A model generated the notes under the pieces. It did not search any database and was not told where the DNA came from. It saw nothing but the letters and a program-made list of their open reading frames with translations. Below are positions 1 to 10,206 of a DNA stretch of 64,000 bases, piece by piece (position 1 is the stretch's first letter; each line of letters starts with the position of its first letter). The DNA is taken from positions 62,001-126,000 of the forward strand of contig NKXK01000022.1 of assembly GCA_004379165.1 (NCBI GenBank), given 5' to 3'. The position numbers were made by a program, and so were the translations under genes. Source of the DNA: Rhodocyclaceae bacterium. GTDB taxonomy: Bacteria > Pseudomonadota > Gammaproteobacteria > Burkholderiales > Rhodocyclaceae.

Positions 1-249
1 GAATCGCCGGCTCCTGAGGTTGCCCCCAAGCCGGAGGCCGAAGCTGCCAAGCCCCGCCGCGCTGGGCGCCGGCCACGCAAGGTGGCGAGTGCGGTCGTCG
101 AGGCGACCGCTGCGCCAGAGGCAGCACCCGTGCCTGAGGTGGTCGCCGTAGTGTCGGCTGCCGAGGTGGCTGCGCCGGCCGCCAAACCGAAAAAGCCGCG
201 CCGCACACCGTCGCGCACGCGCAAACCGAAGGCCGAAGCTGCCAGCTGA
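1..249 (+). CDS. C-terminal tail of an Ala/Pro/Lys/Arg-rich protein (5' truncated)
   Basis: Reading frame 1 is open from the window edge to a TGA at 247-249 and gives 82 residues made almost only of Ala, Pro, Glu, Val, Lys and Arg, ending in KPKAEAAS. Clusters such as KPRRAGRRPRK and KPKKPRRTPSRTRK are basic and probably disordered. Tails like this end several betaproteobacterial RNA-associated proteins (RNase E/G, DEAD-box helicases, RluB-type pseudouridine synthases). The catalytic part lies outside the window, so I do not choose between these. The gene is convergent with the minus-strand gene that ends at 291. Confidence 0.6.
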   Translation, partial: ESPAPEVAPKPEAEAAKPRRAGRRPRKVASAVVEATAAPEAAPVPEVVAVVSAAEVAAPAAKPKKPRRTPSRTRKPKAEAAS

Positions 250-290
250 TCCGCTATCCGGAAACCGGTAGCATGCCTGCCGGTGATGTG

Positions 291-791
291 TCAGATAACC
301 TGCAGCAACTTGCTGCGCAGCGCTTCGGCCTCGCGCCGGCCGTCGCGCGAGCTGACGATGGCGTGATACCACTCGTCGTACAGCGCCCGCAGGCCGGCGT
401 GCCCGTCAGCCTTCGCCAGGCGATCGAGCAGGGAACTGGCGCCGAGGGCGCCGACGAAGGTGTTCACGGTATTGACCATGAAATTTCGCGCCATCTGCAG
501 GCGCAGCGGGTCCGCGTTAGCTGGCAGTTCGCTGAAGGCGGTGATCGGCGGCAAGGATTGCACTGCCGCCACCGGCGCACCACCCGTACTCGATACGGCG
601 ATCAGTTCAAGTTCTTCGAGTAGACCAAGCGTGTTCTGCAGATCGTCGGCAAGCAGCATGGTGCGCAGTTCCTCGACGCTGCGCTTGCCGTCGACCATGA
701 TCAACACGCGTCGCTGACGGGGCGTCAGGCCGCCGGATTTGGCGACGACCTCATCCTGCCCTTTCGGGGTTTTGGCGAATACAACGGCCAT
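291..791 (-). CDS. Conserved hypothetical protein, 166 aa
   Basis: Start ATG at 791 is preceded by GGAGA at a good distance (GGAGACAAACTC before the ATG). The N-terminal third (GLTPRQRRVLIMVDGKRS, then a leucine-rich helix-turn-helix-like stretch) looks like a small winged-helix domain. It is joined by an Ala/Pro-rich linker to a helical C-terminal half containing NFMVNTVNTFVGALG and WYHAIVSSRDGRREAEALR. Proteins of this layout occur widely in betaproteobacteria without a known function. No membrane segment or signal peptide is visible. It lies downstream of panD but is separated from it by a strong terminator, so it is probably transcribed on its own. Confidence 0.7.
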   Translation of the reverse strand: MAVVFAKTPKGQDEVVAKSGGLTPRQRRVLIMVDGKRSVEELRTMLLADDLQNTLGLLEELELIAVSSTGGAPVAAVQSLPPITAFSELPANADPLRLQMARNFMVNTVNTFVGALGASSLLDRLAKADGHAGLRALYDEWYHAIVSSRDGRREAEALRSKLLQVI

Positions 792-840
792 GAGTTTGTC
801 TCCATTTCTTTAGTGATGTTTTGCAGGCCATTGTACAGAA

Positions 841-870
841 AAAGAAAAACCCGCCAAAAGGCGGGTTTTC
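841..870 (-). terminator. Intrinsic terminator after panD
   Basis: A perfect CCCGCC / GGCGGG stem with a four-base loop lies at 850-865 and is flanked by AAAA/TTTT pairs. On the minus strand it is followed by a T-rich run (complement of 841-849). It closes the panBCD-containing transcript just before the hypothetical gene at 291-791. Confidence 0.85.
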
Positions 871-893
871 ACAAGGGCGGCGAAGGCCAGCAA

Positions 894-1277
894 TCAGGCA
901 GCGGCCTGCACCGGAATCTTGTGGCCGCGGCGGGTGATGCGGTTCTGCGAATCGACGTAGATCAGTTCCGGCTCGTACTTGGTCAGTTCGAGTTCGTTGT
1001 AGACCGCAAAGGTGGCGATGATCAGAATGTCGCCCGGGGCCGCGCGACGGGCAGCCGAGCCGTTCACCGAGATCACGCCCGATCCGCGCTCGGCGCGGAT
1101 GGCATAGGTAGTGAAACGCTCGCCGTTGTTGACGTTCCAGATGTCGATCTGTTCGTATTCCTTGATGTTGGCTGCTTCAAGCAGGTCTTCATCGATGGCG
1201 CACGAACCTTCATAGTGCAGGTCGGCATGGGTGGCCGTTACACGGTGCAGCTTGGATTTCAACATGGTTCTCTGCAT
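894..1277 (-). CDS. panD: Aspartate 1-decarboxylase PanD
   Basis: Pyruvoyl enzyme that decarboxylates L-aspartate to beta-alanine for pantothenate synthesis. The sequence [14 protein letters not shown] followed by [12 protein letters not shown] is the classic PanD start and self-cleavage region. The proenzyme is cut between Gly and Ser of YEGSC to create the pyruvoyl group. Tyr and Arg residues of the [10 protein letters not shown] segment are also conserved. Length is normal (127 aa). I chose the internal ATG at 1277 because it aligns with the usual family start (M-x-R-T-M-L); an upstream in-frame ATG at 1289 would add MSET. Panthothenate genes panC and panB lie upstream on the same strand, so all three dedicated enzymes are together. 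Confidence 0.95.
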   Translation of the reverse strand: MQRTMLKSKLHRVTATHADLHYEGSCAIDEDLLEAANIKEYEQIDIWNVNNGERFTTYAIRAERGSGVISVNGSAARRAAPGDILIIATFAVYNELELTKYEPELIYVDSQNRITRRGHKIPVQAAA

Positions 1278-1367
1278 GGTTTCACTCATCCAGAAAGTTG
1301 GGGGAAGCGCATTGTAACGACAAAATCCCTCGTGTCAACGCGTGTAATTATGGATATCGGCCGCAGC

Positions 1368-2198
<831 letters not shown>

Positions 2199-3017
2199 TT
2201 AAGCGGCGTAAGTATGTTCCGGGCCCGGGTAGCTGCCGTCCTTGACGGCGGCGACGGCACGGCAAGCAGCATCGTGGATCGAGCCGCTGTCGGCCATGAA
2301 GTTGCGGACGAACTTGGCCTTCTTGCCCGGCGGGATGTCAAAAGCGTCGTGCAGCACCATGACCTGGCCGGAGCAGTCCTTGCCGGCGCCGATACCGATG
2401 GTGATGATCCTAAGCTGCGCCGTGACCTCGGCGGCGAGGACGGCCGGGATGGCTTCGAGGACGATCATCGTCGCCCCGGCGTCCTGCAGCGCCTGCGCGT
2501 CGTCCTTCAGGCGCTGCGCCGCGGCATCGCCCTTGCCCTGAACCTTGTAGCCGCCGAGCACATGCACCGACTGTGGTGTCAGGCCAACATGGCCGCAAAC
2601 CGGGATGCCGCGGTGAACCAGGAATTCGACCGTATTTGCCATCTCGCGGCCGCCTTCGAGCTTGACCATCTGCGCGCCGGCCGCCATCAGCGTTACGGCA
2701 TTGCGGAAGGCCTGTTCCGGCGATTCCTGATAGCTGCCGAAAGGCATGTCGGCGATGATGAAGGGACGGTCCGAGCCGCGCTTGACGGCGGCGGTGTGGT
2801 AGGCGATGTCGGCCACGGTGACCGGCAGCGTCGTGTCGTGCCCCTGAATGACATTGCCCAGCGAGTCGCCGATGAGCATGACCTCAACGCCGGCACCATC
2901 GAGCAGCCGGGCAAAGCTGGCGTCGTAGCAGGTGAACATGACGACCTTCTCGCCAGCGGCGTAGAGCTTGGCAAGATCGGCCTGAGTCAGGCGGCGGGTG
3001 ATGGTTTGCGCGGACAT
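2199..3017 (-). CDS. panB: 3-methyl-2-oxobutanoate hydroxymethyltransferase PanB
   Basis: First committed pantothenate enzyme: transfers a hydroxymethyl group from methylene-tetrahydrofolate to alpha-ketoisovalerate. The TIM-barrel signatures are clear: [54 protein letters not shown], and [17 protein letters not shown], with the metal-binding Asp residues in the DSLG and DMPFGS segments. The ATG at 3017 ([12 protein letters not shown]) matches the usual family start; the frame remains open for 16 codons upstream. It sits just upstream of panC in a pan operon, with folK and pcnB further upstream on the same strand. Confidence 0.96.
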   Translation of the reverse strand: MSAQTITRRLTQADLAKLYAAGEKVVMFTCYDASFARLLDGAGVEVMLIGDSLGNVIQGHDTTLPVTVADIAYHTAAVKRGSDRPFIIADMPFGSYQESPEQAFRNAVTLMAAGAQMVKLEGGREMANTVEFLVHRGIPVCGHVGLTPQSVHVLGGYKVQGKGDAAAQRLKDDAQALQDAGATMIVLEAIPAVLAAEVTAQLRIITIGIGAGKDCSGQVMVLHDAFDIPPGKKAKFVRNFMADSGSIHDAACRAVAAVKDGSYPGPEHTYAA

Positions 3018-3082
3018 GGGAGTCTCGTTGGAGTAAACAGCGCCTAGGATACACAGCGGCGCCAAACGTTCAAGCGCTAAAT

Positions 3083-3559
3083 TCAGGCGCGGATGATCCC
3101 TTGATTGGCGACGGCAGGCAGCCAGGCGGCGAGGCTGCCGCGGCCGGGCAGGGCGAGGTCGGTGGCGAGATCGGCCAGTGGATAAAGGACGAAGGCCCGC
3201 AGATGCAGGCGCGGATGCGGCAGGGTCAGACGCGGGGTGTCGATGACCAGCTCGTCGTAGAGCAGGATGTCGAGATCGAGCGTGCGCGGCCCGTTACGTT
3301 CGGCACGGATGCGGCCAAAGCGCTGTTCGATGGCGAGCAGTTCGTCGAGCAGGGCCTCCGGGGCCAGATCCGTGGTGATGCGGGCGGCGGCGTTGATGAA
3401 CTCCGGCTGATCGACGATGCCTACCGGCGCTGTGCGGTAGAGCGCCGAGCGGGCGGTCAGCGTGGTTTGCGGCAACCCGGCCAGCGCCGTAAAAGCGGCG
3501 TTGACGGTGGCGGCCGGGTCGCCGAGATTGGCGCCCAGTGCGATATACGCGACAGACAT
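3083..3559 (-). CDS. folK: 2-amino-4-hydroxy-6-hydroxymethyldihydropteridine pyrophosphokinase FolK
   Basis: Transfers pyrophosphate from ATP to hydroxymethyl-dihydropterin in folate synthesis. The protein begins [15 protein letters not shown], the canonical HPPK start. It contains [18 protein letters not shown] and the strongly conserved [16 protein letters not shown], holding the Mg-binding DLDID-type aspartates and pterin-contacting residues, then [15 protein letters not shown]. Length of 158 aa is normal. The frame stays open upstream inside pcnB, but the ATG at 3559, one base after the pcnB stop, is the family start. The pcnB-folK-panB order is common in gamma- and betaproteobacteria. 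Confidence 0.95.
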   Translation of the reverse strand: MSVAYIALGANLGDPAATVNAAFTALAGLPQTTLTARSALYRTAPVGIVDQPEFINAAARITTDLAPEALLDELLAIEQRFGRIRAERNGPRTLDLDILLYDELVIDTPRLTLPHPRLHLRAFVLYPLADLATDLALPGRGSLAAWLPAVANQGIIRA

Positions 3560-3560
3560 C

Positions 3561-4904
3561 TCAGGTGGCCGGGGTGTCGGCCGTCGCAGCCGCCGGTTTC
3601 TTGCGCTTGCGGCGGCGTTTCTTCTTGTCACCAGCGGCTTCCGGCAGCAGCATTTCGCCGCGCTGGTTGCCGTCGGCGTTCTGGAATTCGGTCCACCACT
3701 CGGCGACTTCGTTGTCGATCTCGCCCGCCTGGGCGCGCAGCAGCAGGAAGTCGTAACCGGCGCGGAACCGCGGCTGTTCGAGCAGCGCGTACGGGCGCTT
3801 GCCGGCGCGCTGCTCGAAGCGCGGCTGCAATGACCAGATATCCTTGATGTCGCCGGCGATGCGGCGGGTGATCGCCAGCTTTTCGCTCTGAACATCAAGG
3901 ACGTAGTCCATCGCCTGATACAACGCGGGAATCTTCAGTTCGCCGGAGGCCTTGAGCTTTTCCCAGTGCGCCAGCACTTCGTGCCAGAGCAGGGTGGCGA
4001 AAAGAAAACCGGGCGACGTGCCCTTGCCGCGACGGACGCGGTCGTCGGTATTGGCCAGCGCCGCCATGACGAACTTCTCGCCCATCGGCTGTTCGAGGAT
4101 GACGTCGAGCAGTGGTAGCAGGCCGTGGTGCAGGCCTTCGTCACGCAACTGGGTGATGCATTTGACCGAATGCCCGGAGGTCAGCAACTTGAGCATTTCG
4201 TCGAACAGGCGTGCAGCCGGGACGTTCTCAAGCAAGTCGGCCATTTCGCGGATCGGCTTTTTGGCCTCCGGGTCGATGGACAGGCCGAGCTTGGCGGCAA
4301 GGCGGACGGCGCGCAGCATGCGAACCGGGTCTTCGCGGTAGCGGGCGCGTGGCTCGCCGATCATGCGCAGCGTCCTCGCCTTCAGGTCACCGACGCCGTG
4401 GTGGTAGTCGAGGACGGCTTCGGTCGCCGGGTCGTAATACAGCGCATTGGCGGTGAAGTCACGGCGGGCGGCATCCTCCGCCTGCGAGCCGAAGACATTG
4501 TCGTGCAGCACGCGGCCGTGCTCGTCGGTCTTGGTCTTCTCGTCGAGCGTACCGCGGAAGGTGGTTACCTCCAGCGTTTCCTGGCCCATCATCACATGCA
4601 CGATCTGGAAGCGGCGGCCGATGATGCGTGAACGGCGGAAGGCGCGGCGCACCTCTTCCGGCGTGGCATTGGTGGCGACGTCAAAATCCTTGGGGTCGGC
4701 GCCAATCAGCAGATCGCGCACAGCACCGCCGACTACGTAGGCCTTGAAGCCATGTTCCTGCAGGGTTTCGCAGACGCGACGGCTGCCGCTGCTGATGCGG
4801 TCACGGGTAATGCCGTGGCTGGAAACGGGGATGACAGCCGGCTCGTGGCGGCTGGCCTGAGCCTTCTTGCCGCTGAAGACGCGGGAAATGAGTTTACGGA
4901 TCAC
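3561..4904 (-). CDS. pcnB: Poly(A) polymerase I PcnB
   Basis: Adds poly(A) tails to RNA 3' ends and so speeds RNA decay. The nucleotidyltransferase head is clear: YVVGGAVRDLLIGADPKDFD with the catalytic DFD aspartates at about residues 57-76. RRSRIIGRRFQIVHV and the ARRDFTANALYYDP signature follow, then RYREDPVRMLRAVRLAAKL of the tRNA/RNA-binding region. A Lys/Arg-rich end (KKKRRRKRKK, about residues 430-440) is typical of PcnB rather than of CCA-adding enzymes. The predicted start is GTG at 4904 with no obvious Shine-Dalgarno; a later start would not touch the domain. The stop is one base from folK, so the two are coupled. Confidence 0.94.
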   Translation of the reverse strand: MIRKLISRVFSGKKAQASRHEPAVIPVSSHGITRDRISSGSRRVCETLQEHGFKAYVVGGAVRDLLIGADPKDFDVATNATPEEVRRAFRRSRIIGRRFQIVHVMMGQETLEVTTFRGTLDEKTKTDEHGRVLHDNVFGSQAEDAARRDFTANALYYDPATEAVLDYHHGVGDLKARTLRMIGEPRARYREDPVRMLRAVRLAAKLGLSIDPEAKKPIREMADLLENVPAARLFDEMLKLLTSGHSVKCITQLRDEGLHHGLLPLLDVILEQPMGEKFVMAALANTDDRVRRGKGTSPGFLFATLLWHEVLAHWEKLKASGELKIPALYQAMDYVLDVQSEKLAITRRIAGDIKDIWSLQPRFEQRAGKRPYALLEQPRFRAGYDFLLLRAQAGEIDNEVAEWWTEFQNADGNQRGEMLLPEAAGDKKKRRRKRKKPAAATADTPAT

Positions 4905-4946
4905 GGGTACCGATCGGAGCGCACAGGGCGCGGAAAAAGCATGAGT

Positions 4947-5615
4947 TTACCGCAAAGTGATGATTTTCCAGCCCATTTCGCTGGCGTGAGCGCGTAGTTT
5001 GTCGTCCGGGTCGACGGCAATCGGCGTCTTGACCTTTTGCATCAGCGGCAGGTCGTTGTGCGAATCGCTGTAGAAATAGCTGTCATTGAAGCTGCCCCAC
5101 CACAGGCCCATGCTTTCCAGCCAGCTTTCGACGCGGGTGATCTTGCCGGCCTGGAAGGACGGCGTGCCGCGCGCCCCCCCCGCAAAGGCGCCATTTTCCG
5201 GGTTCACCGCAGGAATGGTGCCGATCAGGTGCGGGATGCCGAATTCGCGGGCAATCGGGCTGGTGACGAAGCTGTTGGTGGCGGTAACGATGGCGCACAG
5301 ATCGCCGGCAGCAAGGTGCTGGGCGACTGCGGCCTTGGCCTTGTCGGTCATGATCGGGCGGATGTGGCGGTCCATGTATTCACGGTGCCAGGCATCCAGC
5401 TCGGCACGCGGATGCCGGGTCAGCGGCGCCAGCTGGAAGATGAGGAATTCGTAGATGTCGAGCGTGCCAGCCTTGTAGTGCTCGTAGAACTCGATGTTCC
5501 TGGCTTCCTGGATTTCGCGGTCGACGACGCCCTTGGAAATGAGGAATTGCGCCCACTCGAAATCCGAGTCGCCGGCGAGGAGGGTGTTGTCGAGGTCGAA
5601 GAGTGCGAGATTCAT
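4947..5615 (-). CDS. HAD-IB family hydrolase (SerB-like phosphatase)
   Basis: The 222-aa protein starts MNLALFDLDNTLLAGDSD, giving HAD motif I (DLDNT) with the nucleophile Asp. Motif II is the Thr/Ser of CAIVTATNSF. Motif III/IV is the Lys of FQAGKITR plus YFYSDSHNDLPLM. This is the subfamily IB pattern seen in phosphoserine phosphatase and CicA-like proteins. The substrate cannot be told from sequence. It lies 40 bases upstream of pcnB and is likely co-transcribed. Residues around AVNPENGAF are encoded by one copy of the dispersed repeat described elsewhere in this annotation. Confidence 0.85.
   Translation of the reverse strand: MNLALFDLDNTLLAGDSDFEWAQFLISKGVVDREIQEARNIEFYEHYKAGTLDIYEFLIFQLAPLTRHPRAELDAWHREYMDRHIRPIMTDKAKAAVAQHLAAGDLCAIVTATNSFVTSPIAREFGIPHLIGTIPAVNPENGAFAGGARGTPSFQAGKITRVESWLESMGLWWGSFNDSYFYSDSHNDLPLMQKVKTPIAVDPDDKLRAHASEMGWKIITLR
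5193..5212 (+). repeat. Dispersed repeat, partial copy inside the HAD gene
   Basis: The half TTTTCCGGGTTCACCGCAG of the dispersed repeat is present exactly, read on the plus strand; the left half is poorly kept. In the minus-strand gene it encodes a VNPEN stretch. Confidence 0.6.
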
Positions 5616-5668
5616 GCTTGTATTCCGGGGGAAATTCAGGGCGGCGCCATTATAGCGGCCGCTATGAG

Positions 5669-7312
5669 TCAGTATTCGTCGCGCCGGCCGCGGAGCGCCC
5701 GGCCCAGCAGGGCCAGTTTGTCGCGGAAACCGAGGCGGCCCTCGGCCAGGGCTTCCAGAAAATCGGAAAGATGCTTGGAGCGCGCGACCGCGAACAGTAT
5801 GAGGGTGATGAAGCCAAGGCTGGCGATGGCGCCGTGCAGAATTCGGTCGGCTGCCGGGCCTTCGCCAAAGGGGATGATGTTCATGCCGAAGTAGCCGGTG
5901 GTTACGGTGGCGATCAGGCCGAGGATGGTGATTACCGTGAGGCGGACGACGGTGTTCGACTGCCGGCGCTGCGAGTCGCTGTCCAGATAGTTACTCATTT
6001 CCCGGATTTCATCGCGCACTTCCTGATACATGTCGTCATTGCGCAGGTGTTCTGCACACTGGCGGAAGATGGTCTGGATGTGCGGCCGCTCCGAGAGTTC
6101 ATGGAACCAGTAGCGGTGGGTGAAGCGCAGGAAGGTCTCGAAATTGGCCCGGATGCGCCGCTTGAAGCGCCTTACCGAGGCGTCGACAGCGATATCGAGG
6201 TCGTTGACCGCATCGACCATGGTTTCGGAAAAGACCAGCAGCGCCGCGCGGTGCAGGTGGGCGATGAGGAAAACGATGAAGTACTGGTGGCGGAACTGCG
6301 CCAATACACCGCGCTCGCCGTCGAGGAAAAACGGCTGGCGGGCGTCGCCGACCACCATCAGCGTGTTGCCGGTGCAGATGAAACGGGTGCTCTGGCCGGG
6401 CGTGTTGTCCGACCAGTAGCGGTCCTGGCAGTAACGGGCTTCGAATTCCCTGACCATCGGATCGTGCACCGGCAGCGGTTCGCGTGGTTGCAAGGTGCTG
6501 GCCAGACCGAGTTGCACCCAGTCCTCGCGGGAGAGTTGCTGTGGGTCGTCGAGGGCGATGTAGGCCGTTAGCGGCATGCGGTGGTATTCGATCAGCCGGT
6601 AGCGCAGTTCGCCGGCCTCATCGGAGTGGGAGAGGACGAGCGGGCGCAGCAGGCAGGCCCAATGCTCTGAAATGCAGGGGCTGCGGTGAGCGCAGACGTA
6701 ATGCAGGTACTTTTCACGTAGGCGGGTGTCTGAGTGCGCCAGCACGCTGCCGTCGGCAGTCAGCCACTCGGCGCTGTAGGCATTGTGCAGACCATCGCCG
6801 GCCTCGTCCCAGCCCGATGGATAGGCGCGGCCGAAACGGAAAAGCAGGTCGCGCACGGCGTCGAGGGGCAGCTTGCTGCCACGGACTTCGAGATTGAGCT
6901 GGATGAGATCGAGGTCGTGAAAGAAATAAAGGTCGAGGTGCACGACGTGCAGCTCGATGGGCGTGGCGCCTTCGCTCAGGGTCAGGCGCAGGCGGTCGAT
7001 ATCCTTGCGCCGGAAAACATGGACAGGCGACTCGCCGGGCGGGTCAATCGCATCCTTGCGTTTCGAGCGGCCTTCGCCGTAAAGGAAACGCTGCACATAG
7101 GGCAGGAAGGAAACGAACTCGCGATAGTGGCGTTCCTGAAACTGGCCGGGGTCGGCGGTGAATTCATCGTCGATGCGCTGCCAGTGGTGTTGCGGGGCGA
7201 TGGTTTCGAAAATCTCCCAGTGGCGCCCGTCAACTGCCGGCTCCGCCAGTGGCTCAAGCTGCAGCGGCCAGACCAGGTTGGCGTGAAAGAGGGAAATATC
7301 GGGATTGGCCAC
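5669..7312 (-). CDS. CorA-like (GMN-motif) membrane transporter
   Basis: A 547-aa protein with a long cytosolic N-terminal region and two C-terminal membrane segments (about residues 455-475 and 490-510). The first segment ends in YFGMNIIPFGEG, a variant of the YGMNF signature of CorA/Mrs2 divalent cation channels. The N-terminal part is longer than in classical CorA, so the ion is not assigned. The start is GTG at 7312, supported by GAGGA nine bases upstream. The frame runs open further upstream, but that part would overlap the gap after hda. The gene lies downstream of hda on the same strand. Confidence 0.8.
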   Translation of the reverse strand: MANPDISLFHANLVWPLQLEPLAEPAVDGRHWEIFETIAPQHHWQRIDDEFTADPGQFQERHYREFVSFLPYVQRFLYGEGRSKRKDAIDPPGESPVHVFRRKDIDRLRLTLSEGATPIELHVVHLDLYFFHDLDLIQLNLEVRGSKLPLDAVRDLLFRFGRAYPSGWDEAGDGLHNAYSAEWLTADGSVLAHSDTRLREKYLHYVCAHRSPCISEHWACLLRPLVLSHSDEAGELRYRLIEYHRMPLTAYIALDDPQQLSREDWVQLGLASTLQPREPLPVHDPMVREFEARYCQDRYWSDNTPGQSTRFICTGNTLMVVGDARQPFFLDGERGVLAQFRHQYFIVFLIAHLHRAALLVFSETMVDAVNDLDIAVDASVRRFKRRIRANFETFLRFTHRYWFHELSERPHIQTIFRQCAEHLRNDDMYQEVRDEIREMSNYLDSDSQRRQSNTVVRLTVITILGLIATVTTGYFGMNIIPFGEGPAADRILHGAIASLGFITLILFAVARSKHLSDFLEALAEGRLGFRDKLALLGRALRGRRDEY

Positions 7313-7415
7313 TTGCGGGGTCCTCACTCGAGAAGGGGGCGGGGTCGGGAGAGGCTGCCTTCCCGAGCGCTGATCATCGCCTGCCGGTGCGGTCAGGGCA
7401 AGTCCTGCGTCTGGC

Positions 7416-8054
7416 TCAGGCGAGCAATTCGCGCAGCAGCGGCAGGGTGACCGGACGCTTCTGCTCAAGAGTGTATTCGTCGAGGGCAACGACGAGCATG
7501 GTCAGCGTCCGCATGTCGCGCGAGACGTGTCGCAACAGGTAGCTGATGATTTCCGGGCTGAGCTTGAGTGCCCGCTCGCGGGCCTGCAGCGCAATCGCGG
7601 CGGCCTTTTCGGCGTCGGTCAGCGGCAGCAGGCGGTAGATCAGGCCGGAACCAAGTCGGGTACGCAGGTCTTCGCGGAGTGCGAGGTGGGCCGGCGGTTG
7701 CGCAGCGGCGGTGAGCAGGCGGCCGCCAACAGCGCGAATCTGGTTGAAGAGCGCAAACAGAGCCCTCTGGCCTTCGGCGTCGAGGGCGTCGACATTGTCC
7801 ACCGCCAACTGGCCGTTTTCCGCAATACCCTGTAGCGACGGCTGCAGCCCAGCATCGACATAGTGAAAGCCGCTGGCCAGCAGCAGGTGCGAGCGGCCGC
7901 AGCCGGACTCGCCATAGAGGCAGAACGACGGATCAGCCACTTCGCTGGCCAGCCAGCCAGTCAGCGCTGACACCGTCTCGCTGTTGCCGCCGGCGACGAA
8001 GTTGTCGAGTGATGGCGGGCTGTCCGGCAGCAGGTCGAGGATCAGCTGGCGCAT
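7416..8054 (-). CDS. hda: DnaA regulatory inactivator Hda
   Basis: DnaA-like AAA+ protein that, with the DNA-loaded clamp, promotes ATP hydrolysis on DnaA and prevents re-initiation. The 212-aa product starts MRQLILDLLPDSPPSLDNFV, containing the clamp-binding QLILDL motif at the extreme N-terminus. It continues with a Walker A region (LYGESGCGRSHLLLA), a Walker B-like LAVDNVDAL and a C-terminal helical lid. There is no DnaA domain IV, as expected for Hda. The ATG at 8054 is the family start, seven bases after the terC-like gene stop; the frame is open upstream but is then a shadow of that gene. Confidence 0.92.
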   Translation of the reverse strand: MRQLILDLLPDSPPSLDNFVAGGNSETVSALTGWLASEVADPSFCLYGESGCGRSHLLLASGFHYVDAGLQPSLQGIAENGQLAVDNVDALDAEGQRALFALFNQIRAVGGRLLTAAAQPPAHLALREDLRTRLGSGLIYRLLPLTDAEKAAAIALQARERALKLSPEIISYLLRHVSRDMRTLTMLVVALDEYTLEQKRPVTLPLLRELLA

Positions 8055-8061
8055 CTCAGCC

Positions 8062-8814
8062 TTATTTGCCCTCGCTCTCGCGGACGTAAGGCTCGCGCAG
8101 GTCGACCGGCTTGGTTGCCTTGCGCAGGCGGATGTTGAGCATCTCGACCGCGACCGAGAAGGCCATTGCGAAGTAGATGTAGCCCTTCGGCACGTGATGG
8201 CCGAAGCCGTCGGCAAGCAGCACAACGCCAACGACGACGAGGAAGGACAGGGCCAGCATCTTGATCGTCGGGTGATTGGAAACGAACTCGCCGATGGCGC
8301 GGGCGAAGAGCATCATCAGGCCAACCGAAGCGACCACGGCAGCGATCATCACGCCGACCTGGCTGACCATGCCGACGGCGGTAATGATCGAATCGAGCGA
8401 GAACACGAGGTCGATGACCATGATCTGCAGGATGACGCCGGTGAAGCTGTTGGCGACCTTGCGCGATTCCTCGCCTTCCTCGCCTTCGAGCAACTGGTGC
8501 ACCTCGCCGGTACTCTTCCAGATCAGGAACAGGCCGCCAGCGATCAGGATCAGGTCGCGCCCGGAGAAGCCGGAGCCGAACAGGGTGAATACCGGTTCGG
8601 TCATGCCGATGATCCACGACAGCGTCAGCAGCAGGCCGATACGCATGAACATGGCGAGGAAGAGGCCGATCTTGCGGGCGACTTCACGTTTCTCCGGCGG
8701 CAGCTTGTCGACAATGATCGAAATGAAAATGATGTTGTCGATACCGAGTACCAGCTCCAGCGCGGTCAGGGTGAAGAAGGCGATCCAGATTTCGGGGTTC
8801 AGCAGGAATTCCAT
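8062..8814 (-). CDS. TerC family integral membrane protein
   Basis: A 250-aa protein with about seven hydrophobic helices. It carries the TerC signatures ELVLGIDNIIFISI near the N-terminus and MVIDLVFSLDSIITAVG in the middle, each with a conserved acidic residue inside a membrane segment. Proteins of this family export Mn(II) or take part in tellurite resistance. This short form resembles E. coli YgdQ/YoaE without the CBS and CorC domains. It lies between tyrS and hda on the same strand with gaps of 13 and 7 bases, so it is probably part of that transcript. Confidence 0.9.
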   Translation of the reverse strand: MEFLLNPEIWIAFFTLTALELVLGIDNIIFISIIVDKLPPEKREVARKIGLFLAMFMRIGLLLTLSWIIGMTEPVFTLFGSGFSGRDLILIAGGLFLIWKSTGEVHQLLEGEEGEESRKVANSFTGVILQIMVIDLVFSLDSIITAVGMVSQVGVMIAAVVASVGLMMLFARAIGEFVSNHPTIKMLALSFLVVVGVVLLADGFGHHVPKGYIYFAMAFSVAVEMLNIRLRKATKPVDLREPYVRESEGK

Positions 8815-8827
8815 GAGGGCTTCCGGA

Positions 8828-10102
8828 TTATTGCCAGCGGATCATCGCGTATTGCTTCTTGCCGCGACGGAGAAGGGTGAAGCGGCCAAACAGGCGTTCG
8901 TCGCCGGCGATCTGGTGATCGAGTGCAGTCGCCTTGGCGCCATTGATGGCAACGCTGCCGCCCTGGATGAAGGTGCGCGCTTCCGACTTCGACTTGGCCA
9001 GCCCGGCTGCGGCGAGTGCGTCGATCAGGCCGCCGTTGGCGGCATCCAGCGTGACGCCCGGCATGCCGTCCTGTGCCAGTTGTTCGAGGTCGTTTTCGGT
9101 CAGATTTTCGAGTTCACCGGAGAAGAGGCTCTCGGTGATCCGGCGGGCCGCCATCAGCGCCACTTCGCCATGCACCAGACGGGTCGCTTCCTCGGCCAGG
9201 ATGCGCTGGGCTTCCGGCTTGGTGCCGCTGGTCTTGTCAGTTGCCTCGATCTCGTCGATGCGCGCCACGGGCAGGAAGGTGAAAAACTTGAGGAACTTGT
9301 AGACGTCAGCGTCCGCCGTATTCAGCCAGAACTGGTAGAAGGCGTAGGGCGAGGTCTTTTTCGGGTCGAGCCAGACGGCGCCGGATTCGGTCTTGCCGAA
9401 CTTGGTGCCGTCGGCCTTGGTGATCAGCGGCACGGTCAGGCCATAGGCCTGTGTCTGATGCAGGCGGCGGGTGAGGTCGGTGCCGGCGGTGATGTTGCCC
9501 CACTGGTCAGAGCCACCGACCTGGATCTTGCAGCCGTAGCGCTTGTAGAGCTCGGCAAAATCGTAGCCCTGCAGCAGACTGTACGAAAACTCGGTGTAGG
9601 AAATGCCCTGGTCCTCGCGCACCAGACGCTGCTGCACCGATTCCTTCTTGATCATCGCATTGACCGAGAAGTGCTTGCCGATGTCGCGCAGGAACTCCAG
9701 ACAGTTCATTCCGCTGAACCAGTCGTAGTTGTTGGCCATGATCGCGGCGTTGTCGCCCTCAAAATCGAGAAAGGGTGTTACCTGGTCACGGATCTTGCCG
9801 ACCCAGCTGGCGATTACGTCGGGCGTATTCAGCTTGCGCTCGGTGGCCTTGAAGCTGGGGTCGCCGATCATTCCGGTGGCGCCGCCGACCAGGGCGATAG
9901 GCTTGTGCCCGGCATCCTGGAAGCGTTTGAGAATCAGCACCGGCACCAGATGACCGAGGTGCAGGCTGTCTGCAGTTGGGTCGAAACCGCAATACAGCGT
10001 CACTTTCTCCTCCTGCAGCATTTTGTCGAGCGTTTCCGCGTCGGTGAGCTGGGCGATCAGGCCGCGATCCTGCAGATCCTGAAGCAGAGGGGATTGGTAC
10101 AT
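8828..10102 (-). CDS. tyrS: Tyrosyl-tRNA synthetase
   Basis: Class I aminoacyl-tRNA synthetase charging tRNA-Tyr. The catalytic domain shows [19 protein letters not shown] (HIGH motif as HLGH), [14 protein letters not shown] for tyrosine recognition and KFGKTES as the KMSKS equivalent. The C-terminal end ([17 protein letters not shown]) is an S4-like RNA-binding domain. Length of 424 aa is typical. The ATG at 10102 ([10 protein letters not shown]) has GGAG nine bases upstream; the frame also has a GTG five codons earlier. Confidence 0.97.
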   Translation of the reverse strand: MYQSPLLQDLQDRGLIAQLTDAETLDKMLQEEKVTLYCGFDPTADSLHLGHLVPVLILKRFQDAGHKPIALVGGATGMIGDPSFKATERKLNTPDVIASWVGKIRDQVTPFLDFEGDNAAIMANNYDWFSGMNCLEFLRDIGKHFSVNAMIKKESVQQRLVREDQGISYTEFSYSLLQGYDFAELYKRYGCKIQVGGSDQWGNITAGTDLTRRLHQTQAYGLTVPLITKADGTKFGKTESGAVWLDPKKTSPYAFYQFWLNTADADVYKFLKFFTFLPVARIDEIEATDKTSGTKPEAQRILAEEATRLVHGEVALMAARRITESLFSGELENLTENDLEQLAQDGMPGVTLDAANGGLIDALAAAGLAKSKSEARTFIQGGSVAINGAKATALDHQIAGDERLFGRFTLLRRGKKQYAMIRWQ

Positions 10103-10206
10103 CGGTGAATTCTCCACGGAGCGGGCGCCGGGTAAATGGAAAAGGCGCCAAAAAAACGGACGCAGGATTTTAGCAGAGCGGGCGGGGGGCGGCGGTTTTT
10201 CGCGCC

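Noticed and set aside
7313..7489. N-terminal extension of the CorA-like gene
   Set aside because: The residues are unlike the family and a GTG with GAGGA at 7312 is a better start.
8276..10108. 610-codon open frame antisense to terC and tyrS
   Set aside because: Both minus-strand genes are unambiguous and the antisense frame shows no domain.
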